A stretch of 64,000 nt of DNA from an uncultured Candidatus Melainabacteria bacterium (GCA_934667125.1 CAKULF010000006.1:1-64000), one strand, 5' to 3'. Counted from the first letter of the stretch, positions 1 through 7,916 are shown. Translations and numbers: made by a program. Notes: generated by a model from the sequence alone, not told the origin.

Positions 1-355
1 ATGAGGGCTTATCCTATTGATAATAGAATTATTCTACTTTGGATAGAGTTTAAAGTTGGATTGGAATTTAAAATAGAGTTATTCTATTTACAGTAGAGTT
101 TGAGTTTTGCAATATTTATATTATTTAACTCTTAAACACCCCTGATATTCTCAAAATCGCCGCTCTGAAGCACGTTTTCGGGTCTTTAGTTTGTTGAAAA
201 CTGAATAAAAATTAAAGATTCATCGATAGCCGGTTTTGTTTTGTTGTTAATTATTCCAATAATAAATTCTAAAGACAAATCGTCTTTTTGCGTTCTTTAC
301 GTACACTTTTGCTCTAACCTGCGTTCGCCATGCAAAGCATTAGAGCTCATTTGGC
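1..355. other. Intergenic region with degenerate repeat copy
   Basis: No convincing gene is visible. Around 138-233 lies a decayed copy of the composite repeat found near 37 kb: a broken CCCTGA/TTCGGG palindrome, a GTTGAAAACT word and a terminal CATCGATAGCCGG. Before it, AAATAGA/TCTATTT forms a short hairpin near 68-86. AAAGAC/GTCTTT at 271-287 could form a weak terminator on either strand, and GCTCTAA (311-317) pairs with TTAGAGC (340-346). An open frame from base 1 encodes about 31 residues and may be the tail of something outside the window. Confidence 0.5.
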
Positions 356-742
356 TTAGGATTTAAACACCCAAAATTTCATAATAAAAAATGACACGAC
401 GGCAATTGGCGGAACTAGTATTGCTTGGGCAAGATAATCATTCAACATACATTTATTAACCAACACATAAAGAAACACGCTATTTAGAAAAAATGTAAAA
501 ATATAACATCCAAAAAACTTGAATATCAAGCGGTTATCGCTATTTTTAAACACCAAAGCGCCTGTCGTTTTAAAGTTCCACAAAATTCCAAAGAAATATT
601 CCAAAACAAGAGCGACGTTTGCAACAAAACCAATTGCAACAAAAAAAGCATATAAAACATAGGCAAATAAGGTATTTAAAGCTCCAACAAACAAAAATTT
701 CAAAAATTTTTCATCAAATCTTGAAAACAAACCCCAAAACAT
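356..742 (-). CDS. GtrA-family membrane protein
   Basis: This is a small multi-pass membrane protein of the GtrA/DPMS flippase-associated family. Members are thought to move polyprenyl-phosphate-linked sugars across the inner membrane for envelope glycan modification. Typical features are FLFVGALNTLFAYVLYAFF at the start of helix 1, a conserved W-N-F-K-T segment before helix 3, and a C-terminal FxxMKFWVF. The open frame extends upstream into rplA, but an intrinsic terminator lies in that extension. The ATG used here therefore gives 128 residues, the usual family length. No strong ribosome-binding site precedes it. It lies directly after the ribosomal operon and is probably expressed by read-through or its own weak promoter. 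The family call is fairly secure; the substrate is unknown. Confidence 0.8.
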   Translation of the reverse strand: MFWGLFSRFDEKFLKFLFVGALNTLFAYVLYAFFVAIGFVANVALVLEYFFGILWNFKTTGALVFKNSDNRLIFKFFGCYIFTFFLNSVFLYVLVNKCMLNDYLAQAILVPPIAVVSFFIMKFWVFKS

Positions 743-773
743 TTTTTTGTGAAAATAGTGAAATAAAGATGAA

Positions 774-805
774 AACACAGCCCTTAACTTAATAAAGGCT
801 GTGTT
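774..805 (-). terminator. Rho-independent terminator after rplA
   Basis: AACACAGCC (774-782) pairs perfectly with GGCTGTGTT (797-805) around a 14-nt loop. On the minus strand it is followed by a T-rich tail. It lies 22 bases past the rplA stop and fixes the end of the ribosomal operon. It also argues against the long upstream start for the GtrA gene. Confidence 0.8.
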
Positions 806-827
806 ATTCTTTAATTTTTTAGTTAAA

Positions 828-1553
828 TTATCCAACATATTCTTTAACTTCAGCAGGTACGTTTTTAGCATCCAATTTGATACCAGGACCCATTGTAGTT
901 GAAAGATATACAGATTTTAAGTATGTACCTTTAGCTGCTGATGGTTTTGCTTTTAAAATAGCGTCAGCTAAAGTTGCATAGTTTTTCATTAAATCATCTG
1001 TTGAGAATTTCATTTTTCCAAGAGGAACGTGAATCATGCCTTGTTTATCTGCACGGAATTCAACTTTACCAGCTTTAGCATCTTTAACTGCTTTAGCTAC
1101 ATCAGTTGTAACTGTGCCTGTTTTTGGGTTTGGCATTAAACCTTTTGGACCAAGAACTCTACCTAATTTACCTAATTTAGGCATCATATCAGGTGTTGCG
1201 ATTAATGTATCGAATTCAAAGAATCCGCCAGCGATTTTATCAATCATATCTTCGCTTCCAGCTTCATTAGCGCCAGCTTCTTTAGCAGCAGCAACAAGGT
1301 CAGCTTTAGCAATAACACAAACTCTAACTTCTTTACCTAAACCAGCAGGTAAAACAGTTGTTGATCTGATTTGTTGGTCAGCGTGTTTAACATCAATACC
1401 TAAACGCATGTGGCATTCAAGTGTTTCATCAAATTTTGAAGTTGCACCAGCTACTTCTTGAAGTTTTTTAATTGCTTCTAAAGCTGAAGTAGGTTGGCTG
1501 AATCCTTCAAGCATTTCATTTATTTTCTTTTGTTTTTTGGTTAATTTAGCCAT
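828..1553 (-). CDS. rplA: 50S ribosomal protein L1
   Basis: L1 binds 23S rRNA at the E-site stalk and helps release deacylated tRNA. In many bacteria it also represses the rplK-rplA mRNA. The 241 residues match the family length (about 230). The hallmark LGRVLGPKGLMPNPKTGTV is present around residues 130-150, followed by K-x-G-K-V-E-F-R-A-D-K and the C-terminal TTMGPGI. A GGAG ribosome-binding site precedes the ATG. It is downstream of rplK and is the last gene of the ribosomal operon. In many bacteria rplJ-rplL follow; here a terminator and a GtrA gene do. Confidence 0.98.
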   Translation of the reverse strand: MAKLTKKQKKINEMLEGFSQPTSALEAIKKLQEVAGATSKFDETLECHMRLGIDVKHADQQIRSTTVLPAGLGKEVRVCVIAKADLVAAAKEAGANEAGSEDMIDKIAGGFFEFDTLIATPDMMPKLGKLGRVLGPKGLMPNPKTGTVTTDVAKAVKDAKAGKVEFRADKQGMIHVPLGKMKFSTDDLMKNYATLADAILKAKPSAAKGTYLKSVYLSTTMGPGIKLDAKNVPAEVKEYVG

Positions 1554-1607
1554 TTTTTATTTTTCTCCTATTGTGGTATTATCGATAGAATTTCTATCTC
1601 CCATCTA

Positions 1608-2045
1608 TTATTCTGCTACTGTTACACCCATTGCTCTAGCTGTACCTTTAATCATTTCTACAGCTGCTTCCATTGATGTAGCGTTCAAATCATTCATTTT
1701 GATTTGAGCAATTTTTTCAAGTTGTTCTTTTGTAATTTGTCCAACTTTTGTTTTATTAGGAACTGCTGAACCTTTTGGTAGGTTAAGTTCTTTTTTAATT
1801 AAAACAGCAGCTGGAGGTGATTTGATAACGAAGTCAAAGCTTCTGTCTTCATATACATCGATTACAACAGGGATAATGTAACCAGCTTGTTGAGCAGTTC
1901 TTTCATTGAATTGCTTACAAAAATCCATGATGTTAACACCTTTTTGACCCAAAGCAGGACCAACTGGAGGTGCTGGATTTGCTTTTCCGGCTTCGATTTG
2001 CAATTTGATTTTGCCGGTAATTTTCTTATTTGATTTTGGTGCCAT
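1608..2045 (-). CDS. rplK: 50S ribosomal protein L11
   Basis: L11 forms part of the GTPase-associated centre with 23S rRNA. Recognisable segments are KLQIEAGKANPAPPVGPALG near the N-terminus, GVNIMDFCKQFN, and the C-terminal rRNA-binding domain with KxKVGQITKEQL. An upstream in-frame ATG would add 11 residues. The start chosen (MAPKSNKK) has AAAGGAG seven bases before it and gives 145 residues, close to the family norm of about 141. The leader upstream can fold into a hairpin that may be an L1 target. Confidence 0.98.
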   Translation of the reverse strand: MAPKSNKKITGKIKLQIEAGKANPAPPVGPALGQKGVNIMDFCKQFNERTAQQAGYIIPVVIDVYEDRSFDFVIKSPPAAVLIKKELNLPKGSAVPNKTKVGQITKEQLEKIAQIKMNDLNATSMEAAVEMIKGTARAMGVTVAE

Positions 2046-2059
2046 TTTTTTCTCCTTTC

Positions 2060-2100
2060 GTGGTAATTGCGGACTCAAACGACTATTTTAGTCCTTCCAC
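2060..2100 (-). promoter_or_regulatory. rplK leader hairpin, candidate L1 operator
   Basis: Just upstream of the rplK ribosome-binding site, GTGG/CCAC closes a stem containing GGACT (2071-2075) paired with AGTCC (2090-2094). A competing hairpin GACTA-TTT-TAGTC occupies 2081-2093. The two pairings are mutually exclusive. L1 is known to repress this operon by binding the leader in several bacteria. That this hairpin is the site is inference from position and fold. Confidence 0.45.
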
Positions 2101-2105
2101 TAGCA

Positions 2106-2732
2106 CTATACTTTTTGTATTTGTTTATATTCTAATTCAACCGGTGTTTCACGACCGAATATTGAAACCATTGCACGTAATTTAGATTTATCAGGATAAA
2201 CTTCTGTAATATCACCAATAAATTCTGCAAATGGTCCTGATATAATTCTAACTTTATCACCAACTTTAACGTCAAGTTCAATTTTAGTTGTAGTTTGTTG
2301 ACCTCTGTGGATGATTTTTTTGATTTCAGAATCTTTAGCAGGAATAGGTTTTTTAGCTGTTCCAACAAATTTTGTAACCCCTGCTGTGTGACGAACAACA
2401 TACCAAGAATCGTCGTCCATAATCATTTCAACAAGAACATATCCAGGGAAGATTTTTTCTTCTTTTTTTGTTTTCTTGCCAGATTTAACTTGGGTAACGG
2501 TTTTTTGAGGAACTTCAATTCTGAAGATTTTTTCGCCCATATTCATATATTCAATACGTTTTTCAAGGTTAACTTTTACCTTGTTTTCGTAACCTGAATA
2601 TGTGTGAACCACATACCATCTCTTTTTTGGAGCTTTTTCAATTGTATGTGTTTCTTCTTTGCTTATGTAAATGTTTTCTTGCTCTTGAGCTTCTTGTTCT
2701 TTGTTTTCTAATTCAAATTCTTTTTCTGACAT
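2106..2732 (-). CDS. nusG: Transcription termination/antitermination protein NusG
   Basis: NusG binds RNA polymerase and couples it to Rho or the ribosome. The first ~35 residues are an acidic Glu-rich extension. The NGN domain follows (KRWYVVHTYSGYENKVKVNL, then FPGYVLVEM and VVRHTAGVTKFVG). The C-terminal KOW domain (VGDKVRIISGPFAEFIGDI) follows. At 208 residues it is slightly longer than E. coli NusG, the excess being the N-terminal acidic part. It sits between secE and rplK in the classic operon order. Confidence 0.97.
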   Translation of the reverse strand: MSEKEFELENKEQEAQEQENIYISKEETHTIEKAPKKRWYVVHTYSGYENKVKVNLEKRIEYMNMGEKIFRIEVPQKTVTQVKSGKKTKKEEKIFPGYVLVEMIMDDDSWYVVRHTAGVTKFVGTAKKPIPAKDSEIKKIIHRGQQTTTKIELDVKVGDKVRIISGPFAEFIGDITEVYPDKSKLRAMVSIFGRETPVELEYKQIQKV

Positions 2733-2742
2733 TTTTCAACCT

Positions 2743-2949
2743 TTACTTAATTAAATCCAAAAGGGCTTTAAAAATTATATCCATAAAATAAACAACTAAA
2801 GTGAAAAAGATAACAACAACAAGCACAATACCTGTTTCAACTATGACTTGTTGTTTTGTAGGCCAAGAAATTTTAGACCATTCAGCTTTTACACCTTTAA
2901 AATAGGTAATCATTTCTTGTTTAAAATTTGATTTTTCTGTATTTGCCAT
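2743..2949 (-). CDS. secE: Preprotein translocase subunit SecE
   Basis: This is a short single-helix SecE, the clamp subunit of SecYEG. It has an amphipathic N-terminal part (FKGVKAEWSKISWPTKQQV, the family signature) and one C-terminal transmembrane segment rich in V, I and F. The length of 68 residues is normal for non-enterobacterial SecE. A GGAAAAG ribosome-binding site precedes the ATG. It is upstream of nusG with 10 bases between, and downstream of tRNA-Trp. Confidence 0.96.
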   Translation of the reverse strand: MANTEKSNFKQEMITYFKGVKAEWSKISWPTKQQVIVETGIVLVVVIFFTLVVYFMDIIFKALLDLIK

Positions 2950-2977
2950 TTTTCTTTTCCAATAATTTTATTAAATT

Positions 2978-3050
2978 CGCGCCCTGAAGGACTCGAACCC
3001 TCGACATCCGGTTTTGGAGACCGACGTTCTACCAACTGAACTAAGGACGC
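2978..3050 (-). tRNA. tRNA-Trp (CCA anticodon)
   Basis: The minus strand folds as a full cloverleaf. The acceptor GCGTCCT pairs with AGGGCGC, with one G-T pair. The D-arm is AGTTCAGTTGGTAGAAC, the anticodon loop is TCTCCAAA, and the T-arm is GAGGGTTCGAGTCCTTC. The anticodon is CCA, so Trp. CCA is not encoded at the 3' end. A tRNA-Trp between rpmG and secE is a common arrangement. Confidence 0.97.
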
Positions 3051-3058
3051 AAATTATA

Positions 3059-3130
3059 GAGTTTTTATGGGCTTTTGTGGAAAATAAAATTCCACGTCGC
3101 CTATCTAAGGTCTACATAAAAGCCAAACTC
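3059..3130 (-). other. Structured spacer between rpmG and tRNA-Trp
   Basis: GAGTTT (3059-3064) and GGCTTTT (3070-3076) pair with AAAAGCC (3118-3124) and AAACTC (3125-3130). An inner GTGGAA/TTCCAC stem spans 3077-3095. It lacks a U-tract, so it is more likely a processing or spacing structure in the rpmG-tRNA-secE transcript than a terminator. A further small hairpin, CGCAC-AAC-GTGCG, lies between it and the rpmG stop. Confidence 0.4.
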
Positions 3131-3161
3131 ATCGCTTGTCTTTTACTTCGCACAACGTGCG

Positions 3162-3329
3162 TTACTTAGTTTCTTTATGAACAGTATGTTTTTTGCAAGT
3201 TGGACAATATTTTTTTAATTCCATACGTTCTTTATTTGTTTTTTTGTTTTTAGTTGTTGTGTAATTTCTTTCTTTGCAATCTTCGCAAGCAAGAACTACC
3301 ATTTTGTCGTTTTTACCTTTAATTCCCAT
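3162..3329 (-). CDS. rpmG: 50S ribosomal protein L33
   Basis: This 55-residue L33 reads MGIKGKNDKMVVLACEDC and continues with RNYTTTKNK and the C-terminal KYCPTCKKHTVHKE. Two CxxC pairs (CEDC, CPTC) make it the zinc-binding, C+ form of L33. The plus-strand complement also contains a misleading open frame. The gene opens the run rpmG-tRNA-Trp-secE-nusG-rplK-rplA. Confidence 0.96.
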   Translation of the reverse strand: MGIKGKNDKMVVLACEDCKERNYTTTKNKKTNKERMELKKYCPTCKKHTVHKETK

Positions 3330-3379
3330 TGTTTCTGCCTTTCTTGGGGTTTATTTTATTAAATCTTTTCTTATTAAGA

Positions 3380-3399
3380 GAATGCCCCAAAGGACATTC
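3380..3399 (-). other. Hairpin in rpmG 5' leader
   Basis: On the minus strand GAATGTCC-TTTG-GGGCATTC forms an eight-pair stem with a four-base loop. It lies between pcrA and rpmG, about 50 bases before the rpmG ATG. No T-run follows. It may insulate rpmG from pcrA transcription or act as an rpmG leader element. Confidence 0.4.
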
Positions 3400-3491
3400 T
3401 TTAATTAAATTCTTATCTAGTATAAATATTCTAACAAAAACATTAAAATTTACAAATATTAATTTTTTAATATTTTACAGTTTCTTAACAA

Positions 3492-6032
3492 TTAGAACAT
3501 TTTTAATCCTGAGGTTTTAGAATCCAAAGTTTTTGTTCCATGTTTAGAAAATTCAACAGTATAAGCATTTTGTTCAATATTTATAACTTTTCCAACCCCA
3601 TAAGAACTATGGAAAACCCTCGTTCCAACAGGAAACATTCTTTCTTGTCTTGTTTCGTTTATCAAACTTTTTGTTTGAATAGCTTGCCCTTTTGCTTTTG
3701 CTATCATTGATTTTATATCCAATTTTTGTTGCGGACTTGGCGCAGCTTCTTCTGCTTTAGGTTGATTTTTCTTTACTACAAAAGCGTTTGTCGTTTTATA
3801 GTTTGTTGTTGACATTTTTTTAATATTAGATAAAGAAGAAGCTAAATTATTAGATAAATTGGCGCTTTTAGCCTGTGCGCTGCTTTGTTTAATTCTTGCT
3901 AAAGATGAAGCAAAATTATTTGTCGTACTTGAAGATGATTTAGCTTCAGAATATTTATTATAATTAGAATTTTTAGCTGTATTTTTCTTTTCTCTAATTC
4001 TGTTGATTGTTGAAGAAAAGCTTGATTTACCTGATGTTGAAGCGTTTGTAGCGTCTTGTTCATCTATCAAATTTAAAGGAATTTCTTCTAAAAATCTGCT
4101 TTTAGGATTGCTTTGAAAATTTCCCCAAACTTTTCTTTGTTTTGCGCAAGTTAGAAACAATTTTTCTTTAGCACGAGTAATTCCAACATACATTAATCGG
4201 CGCTCTTCTTCTAATTCAGAGTTGCTTGCGCCCATCATAATGCTTCTGCCATGCGGAAATAGCCCATCTTCCATGCCTGCCATAAATACAAGCGGATACT
4301 CAAGCCCCTTTGCGCTATGAAGTGTCATCAACGTAACAGCAGGTTCTTCCTCTTTAATTTCATCAACATCCGAAACAAGAGCAACTTGGGATAAGAAATT
4401 GCCCAACATTCCAATCTCATCAGCCGATTCAATATTGAAATCATCTTGCTCAAATTCTTTTACAACATTAACAAATTCTTGCAAGTTTTCAAGTCTGGAT
4501 TGATTTTCAACGTTATCTTCTTTTCTTAATTCAACGTTATAGCCCGTCGCTTCCATAACATAAGCCACATATTCAGATAAAATATAGTCGTTTTGTTTTG
4601 AAGTTATTTCTTCGATTGTTGCAAAGAAATTTTGCAGTTTCGCTTTTGTCCCTGCGTTAATATCTTCCATTTTGTCAAGATATTTAAGGCTTTCATATAT
4701 GCTGATTGCGTTTTCATCGGCAAATTTTGACAATTTTGCAATAGTAGCGTCGCCTATGGCTCTTTTTGGAACATTAATTATTCTTTTTAAAGCTTGAGAA
4801 TCGTTGTGGTTATAGATTAATTTTAAATAAGCAATAATATCTTTAATTTCTTTTCTATCATAGAATTTCAAACCGCCAACGATTTTATATGGAATTGAAT
4901 AGCTCATCAAAGCTTCTTCAATTGAACGAGATTGGGCATTTGTACGATATAAAACGGCGATATCTTCTTTTCTGTATCTTGCGTTTTCAATTTGTTTTGC
5001 TATGTATCTGCTTTCTGAAAAATCGTCAGGAGCTTCGTATAGCGTTATTTTTTCGCCCGTACCTTTATTTGAATATAAGTTTTTATCAAGCCTTTGTTCA
5101 TTATTTTTAATAACAGCATTAGCCGCTTCCAGTATATTTCCCGTTGAGCGGTAATTTTGTTCAAGTTTGATTAATTTTGTATTGGCATAATCTTTTTGGA
5201 AATTTAAGATAATCTTAAAATCAGCTCCACGCCAAGAATAAATAGATTGGTCAACATCCCCAACGGCGCAAAGCGAACCTATTTCATCCTTTTTGCCATC
5301 AGGCGGATATAGCATATTAATCAGGTCATATTGCGCTTTATTTGTGTCTTGAAACTCATCAACCAAAATATGTTTAAAACGAGTCGCATATTTTTCTCTG
5401 ATTTCAGGATTTTCTTTCAATAAATTAACCGCCAACATCAACATATCATCAAAATCAAGTGCATTATTCAAGGCTAATTGTTTTTCATATTCATAATAAA
5501 TTTCTGAAACTTTTTGAGAATAATAATCTTTAGCATAAGTTGCGTAAGCATAAGCGTCTTGCATTTTATTTTTAGCGTTTGAAATAGCTGCTCTTATTGC
5601 TTTATAGTCGTAAGATTTTTCATCTAAATTAAATTTTTTAATAGCATTTTTGATTATTGTTTTTGTGTCTGTATCGTCATATATAACATAGTTATTATCC
5701 CAATGACGACCATCTTTTGTTTTATAATTAACCAAATCTTGTCTTAAAATTCTTCCGCAAATATTATGGAAAGTTCCAACCCACATACGCTTTACAACAT
5801 TTTCGCCCAAATAATTAGACAAACGTGCTTGCATTTCTTTTGCGGCTTTATTTGTAAAAGTTACAGCTAAAACCTCATTTGGGCTTGCGCCATTTGAAAC
5901 AAGGTTAGCTATTCTTGATGTTAAAACTTTTGTTTTGCCTGAGCCTGCTCCTGCTAAAACCAAAATTGTTCCGTTTTTTTCTCTTACGGCTTTATCCTGT
6001 TCAGTATTCAAACCCTCTAAAAATGCTTGCAT
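3492..6032 (-). CDS. pcrA: UvrD/PcrA-type SF1 DNA helicase
   Basis: This is an ATP-dependent 3'-5' helicase for nucleotide excision repair, mismatch repair and removal of RecA or stalled polymerase. Visible motifs are AGAGSGKT (Walker A, near residue 30), DEFQDTN (motif II), GDVDQSIYSWRGA (III), EQNYRS (IV), TLHSAKGLEYPLVF (V) and YVGITRAKEKL (VI). The helicase core is followed by about 130 residues of S/N/K-rich linker. A C-terminal Tudor-like piece (GTRVFHSSYGVGKV) then matches the PcrA RNA-polymerase-binding end. At 846 residues it is longer than typical (about 720-750) because of the linker. AAGGAG lies four bases before the ATG. Confidence 0.95.
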   Translation of the reverse strand: MQAFLEGLNTEQDKAVREKNGTILVLAGAGSGKTKVLTSRIANLVSNGASPNEVLAVTFTNKAAKEMQARLSNYLGENVVKRMWVGTFHNICGRILRQDLVNYKTKDGRHWDNNYVIYDDTDTKTIIKNAIKKFNLDEKSYDYKAIRAAISNAKNKMQDAYAYATYAKDYYSQKVSEIYYEYEKQLALNNALDFDDMLMLAVNLLKENPEIREKYATRFKHILVDEFQDTNKAQYDLINMLYPPDGKKDEIGSLCAVGDVDQSIYSWRGADFKIILNFQKDYANTKLIKLEQNYRSTGNILEAANAVIKNNEQRLDKNLYSNKGTGEKITLYEAPDDFSESRYIAKQIENARYRKEDIAVLYRTNAQSRSIEEALMSYSIPYKIVGGLKFYDRKEIKDIIAYLKLIYNHNDSQALKRIINVPKRAIGDATIAKLSKFADENAISIYESLKYLDKMEDINAGTKAKLQNFFATIEEITSKQNDYILSEYVAYVMEATGYNVELRKEDNVENQSRLENLQEFVNVVKEFEQDDFNIESADEIGMLGNFLSQVALVSDVDEIKEEEPAVTLMTLHSAKGLEYPLVFMAGMEDGLFPHGRSIMMGASNSELEEERRLMYVGITRAKEKLFLTCAKQRKVWGNFQSNPKSRFLEEIPLNLIDEQDATNASTSGKSSFSSTINRIREKKNTAKNSNYNKYSEAKSSSSTTNNFASSLARIKQSSAQAKSANLSNNLASSLSNIKKMSTTNYKTTNAFVVKKNQPKAEEAAPSPQQKLDIKSMIAKAKGQAIQTKSLINETRQERMFPVGTRVFHSSYGVGKVINIEQNAYTVEFSKHGTKTLDSKTSGLKMF

Positions 6033-6065
6033 AGCGCTCCTTAATCCCTAGTATGTTGTTAGATA

Positions 6066-6094
6066 TTTTCAAACTCGTGGAAATATGTTATAAT
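6066..6094 (+). promoter_or_regulatory. Promoter of the DprA-like gene
   Basis: TTTTCA (6066-6071) and TATAAT (6089-6094) are separated by 17 bases. TG one base before the -10 box makes it an extended -10 promoter. It lies about 50 bases before the ATG at 6147. Confidence 0.65.
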
Positions 6095-6146
6095 TATAAA
6101 CAACATTATATCGGAAAAATATTAATAAAGGAAAAATTTTAAAAAA

Positions 6147-6731
6147 ATGGAAGAAAATTTAGAGAAAAATTTTGACGACAGCAATGACAAAAAACCGTCA
6201 ATTATGGTTCCTGTTGGGGATTTAGACAGCGTTGATACTTCTAATAATGATGAAGTAGATGTATTATCTCAAGAACTTGCAACAATTAGACAAAGCGCTA
6301 AAAAAATTGCAATTATCGGTTCAAGAAACCTCACAATCACCCATCAACAAATTATTGAAACCTTGACTACAAGCCTTGTTATGCAAGGAAACACAATAAT
6401 TACATCAGGCGGTTCATCAGGAACAAACGCAGCTGCTATCAGAGGGGCGCTTAAGGCTAATCCTGAAAAAATCAAAATTATTCTTCCACAAACAATCGGG
6501 CAACAACCTTCTGATGTTCAAGACCAATTAATTGGCGTTCCAAATATTGTTGAACATCCTGATAGAGCAATGATGACATTAGCTGACGCTTCTCGCATTT
6601 GCAATCGAGAAATTATTTCTCAATGTCAACAAGTTATCTGCTTTTTGTCGCATTCTTCAAATACATTGTTAAAAGCAATCGAATTTGCAGAAGAATCTCA
6701 CAAGGTTGTTACAGTATTCTACTTAGATTAA
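6147..6731 (+). CDS. DprA/SLOG-like Rossmann protein
   Basis: The protein has an acidic, disordered N-terminal ~45 residues. A Rossmann-type domain of the DprA/SLOG class follows: KKIAIIGSRNLT (first strand and glycine turn), then IITSGGSSGTNAAAIRGAL, the typical GG-x-SG-x-D/N nucleotide-binding loop. Similar stand-alone proteins are annotated in cyanobacteria as DNA recombination-mediator protein A. It lacks the SAM and winged-helix domains of full DprA. Loading RecA on single-stranded DNA is therefore possible but unproven; nucleotide binding is the safer prediction. It is divergent from pcrA, with its own promoter and terminator. Confidence 0.7.
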   Translation: MEENLEKNFDDSNDKKPSIMVPVGDLDSVDTSNNDEVDVLSQELATIRQSAKKIAIIGSRNLTITHQQIIETLTTSLVMQGNTIITSGGSSGTNAAAIRGALKANPEKIKIILPQTIGQQPSDVQDQLIGVPNIVEHPDRAMMTLADASRICNREIISQCQQVICFLSHSSNTLLKAIEFAEESHKVVTVFYLD

Positions 6732-6750
6732 GAAACAAAATTTATAATTA

Positions 6751-6774
6751 AAGCGCCTGAATTGGCGCTTTTTT
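6751..6774 (+). terminator. Rho-independent terminator
   Basis: AAGCGCC (6751-6757) pairs with GGCGCTT (6764-6770) around a six-base loop and runs into TTTTTT. It ends the single-gene DprA-like transcript. Confidence 0.9.
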
Positions 6775-6799
6775 AATATCAAAATTAAAATAAAAAAAA

Positions 6800-6824
6800 C
6801 TATTGTATAATAAGCATACAATAG
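6800..6824 (+). promoter_or_regulatory. Palindromic promoter element
   Basis: CTATTGTAT (6800-6808) and ATACAATAG (6816-6824) form a perfect nine-base inverted repeat with a seven-base spacer. A TATAAT sits within it at 6806-6811. A -10 box inside a palindrome is typical of an operator-controlled promoter. It faces the short open frame at 6837. Confidence 0.4.
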
Positions 6825-6836
6825 GTTCTAATAAGG

Positions 6837-6944
6837 ATGACAATAAAGTTATATGGTGTGTATTTATATAAATTTGTTTTAATTTCTTTTTTGTTTTTGT
6901 CTTTTGACATTTTAGTAATCGTGCCACCAAAGAAAAATCTTTAA
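6837..6944 (+). CDS. Possible 35-residue membrane peptide
   Basis: ATG opens a frame of 35 codons encoding MTIKLYGVYLYKF, a hydrophobic stretch LISFLFLSFDILVIV and the tail PPKKNL. An AAGG directly abuts the ATG, too close for a normal ribosome-binding site, which weakens the case. The palindromic promoter just upstream is the main support. Function is unknown, and the frame may be fortuitous. Confidence 0.25.
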   Translation: MTIKLYGVYLYKFVLISFLFLSFDILVIVPPKKNL

Positions 6945-6974
6945 CAATTATTTTAAAATCTCATACATTTGATG

Positions 6975-6980
6975 TATAAT
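6975..6980 (+). promoter_or_regulatory. -10 box giving a leaderless mRNA
   Basis: TATAAT ends six bases before the ATG at 6987. A transcript from this promoter would start at or next to the A of the start codon. No Shine-Dalgarno sequence precedes the ATG. Confidence 0.5.
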
Positions 6981-6986
6981 ACTTTT

Positions 6987-7916
6987 ATGAATTTAGTTGT
7001 TCAAATACCCTGTTATAATGAACAGGACAGTATTACAGAGGTTTTAAGTTCTATTCCAAAAAAAATTAAAGGAATAGATAATATTGAAATTGTTGTGCTT
7101 GATGATGGAAGCGAGGATAAAACTTCTGAAATTGCTCAAGATTTTGGCGCAAAAATTATTAAATTAAATAAAAATTATGGTTTATCTAATATTTTTAAAG
7201 TCGGGCTGGATAAAGCGCTTGAGCTTAGGGCGGATGTTGTTGTTAATATTGATGGGGATAACCAGTATAAAGCGACTGATATTGAAAAATTAATTCAACC
7301 TATTTTAGATAAAAAAGCAGATATAGTGATAGGAACACGTCCTATTGATGATATTAAAACGTTTTCTAAAACAAAAAAAATCTTACAAAAATTCGGCTCG
7401 TTTGTTGTAAAAATATTTTCTTCAACCGACGTTAAAGACGCAGCGAGCGGTTTTCGAGCATATTCAAGAGAAGCAATTTTAAAATTAAATGTTTTTAATA
7501 ATTTCACTTATACAATCGAAACAATCATTCAAGCAAGTTTTAAAAATTTGAAAATTGAAAATGTTGATATAGGTGTAAATCCGCAACATAACCGCAAATC
7601 AAAGCTTTTTAAGAATAATTTTGACTATATTTTCAAACAAGCAAAAAACCTAATTCGATTTTTTATAATATATAAACCTGAAAAATTTTTCGTCTTTCTT
7701 GCTAATATTTTCTTATTTTCAGGAACAATTTTAGGATTAAGATTTTTATATTATTTTATCTTTATTAAAGGCACAGGACACGTCCAATCCTTGATTTTAT
7801 GCGCAATTATACTGATTTTATCATTTATTTGTTATATGTTGGCAATTATCGGAGATTTATTTTCAATCAACCGAAAACTGTTAGAGGATGTGCAATACAG
7901 GCTTAAAAACAAATAA
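6987..7916 (+). CDS. Family 2 glycosyltransferase, DPM1/ArnC-like
   Basis: This is an inverting GT-A transferase that probably moves a sugar from a nucleotide donor to polyprenyl phosphate. The N-terminal catalytic domain has VQIPCYNEQDSI, VVLDDGSEDKT and the metal-binding INIDGDNQY (DxD-like). It is followed by two C-terminal transmembrane helices (FFVFLANIFLFSGTILGL and LCAIILILSFICYMLAI), as in polyprenyl-phosphate mannosyl/glucosyl transferases. The frame is open to a TTG 18 bases upstream, but the ATG is preferred because a -10 box lies six bases before it. It heads a run with hldE-type kinase, DUF4330 and Wzy-like genes for envelope glycan assembly. Confidence 0.85.
   Translation: MNLVVQIPCYNEQDSITEVLSSIPKKIKGIDNIEIVVLDDGSEDKTSEIAQDFGAKIIKLNKNYGLSNIFKVGLDKALELRADVVVNIDGDNQYKATDIEKLIQPILDKKADIVIGTRPIDDIKTFSKTKKILQKFGSFVVKIFSSTDVKDAASGFRAYSREAILKLNVFNNFTYTIETIIQASFKNLKIENVDIGVNPQHNRKSKLFKNNFDYIFKQAKNLIRFFIIYKPEKFFVFLANIFLFSGTILGLRFLYYFIFIKGTGHVQSLILCAIILILSFICYMLAIIGDLFSINRKLLEDVQYRLKNK

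Noticed and set aside
743..871. N-terminal extension of the GtrA protein
   Set aside because: An intrinsic terminator lies inside it and it overlaps rplA; the family length fits the internal ATG.
1036..1461. 141-codon plus-strand frame
   Set aside because: It is the complement of rplA, whose identity is certain.
2046..2078. 11-residue extension of L11
   Set aside because: The strong AAAGGAG site and family alignment support the internal ATG.
6904..6909. TTGACA as -35 box for the GT2 gene
   Set aside because: No -10 box lies at the right distance; it is inside the possible small ORF.
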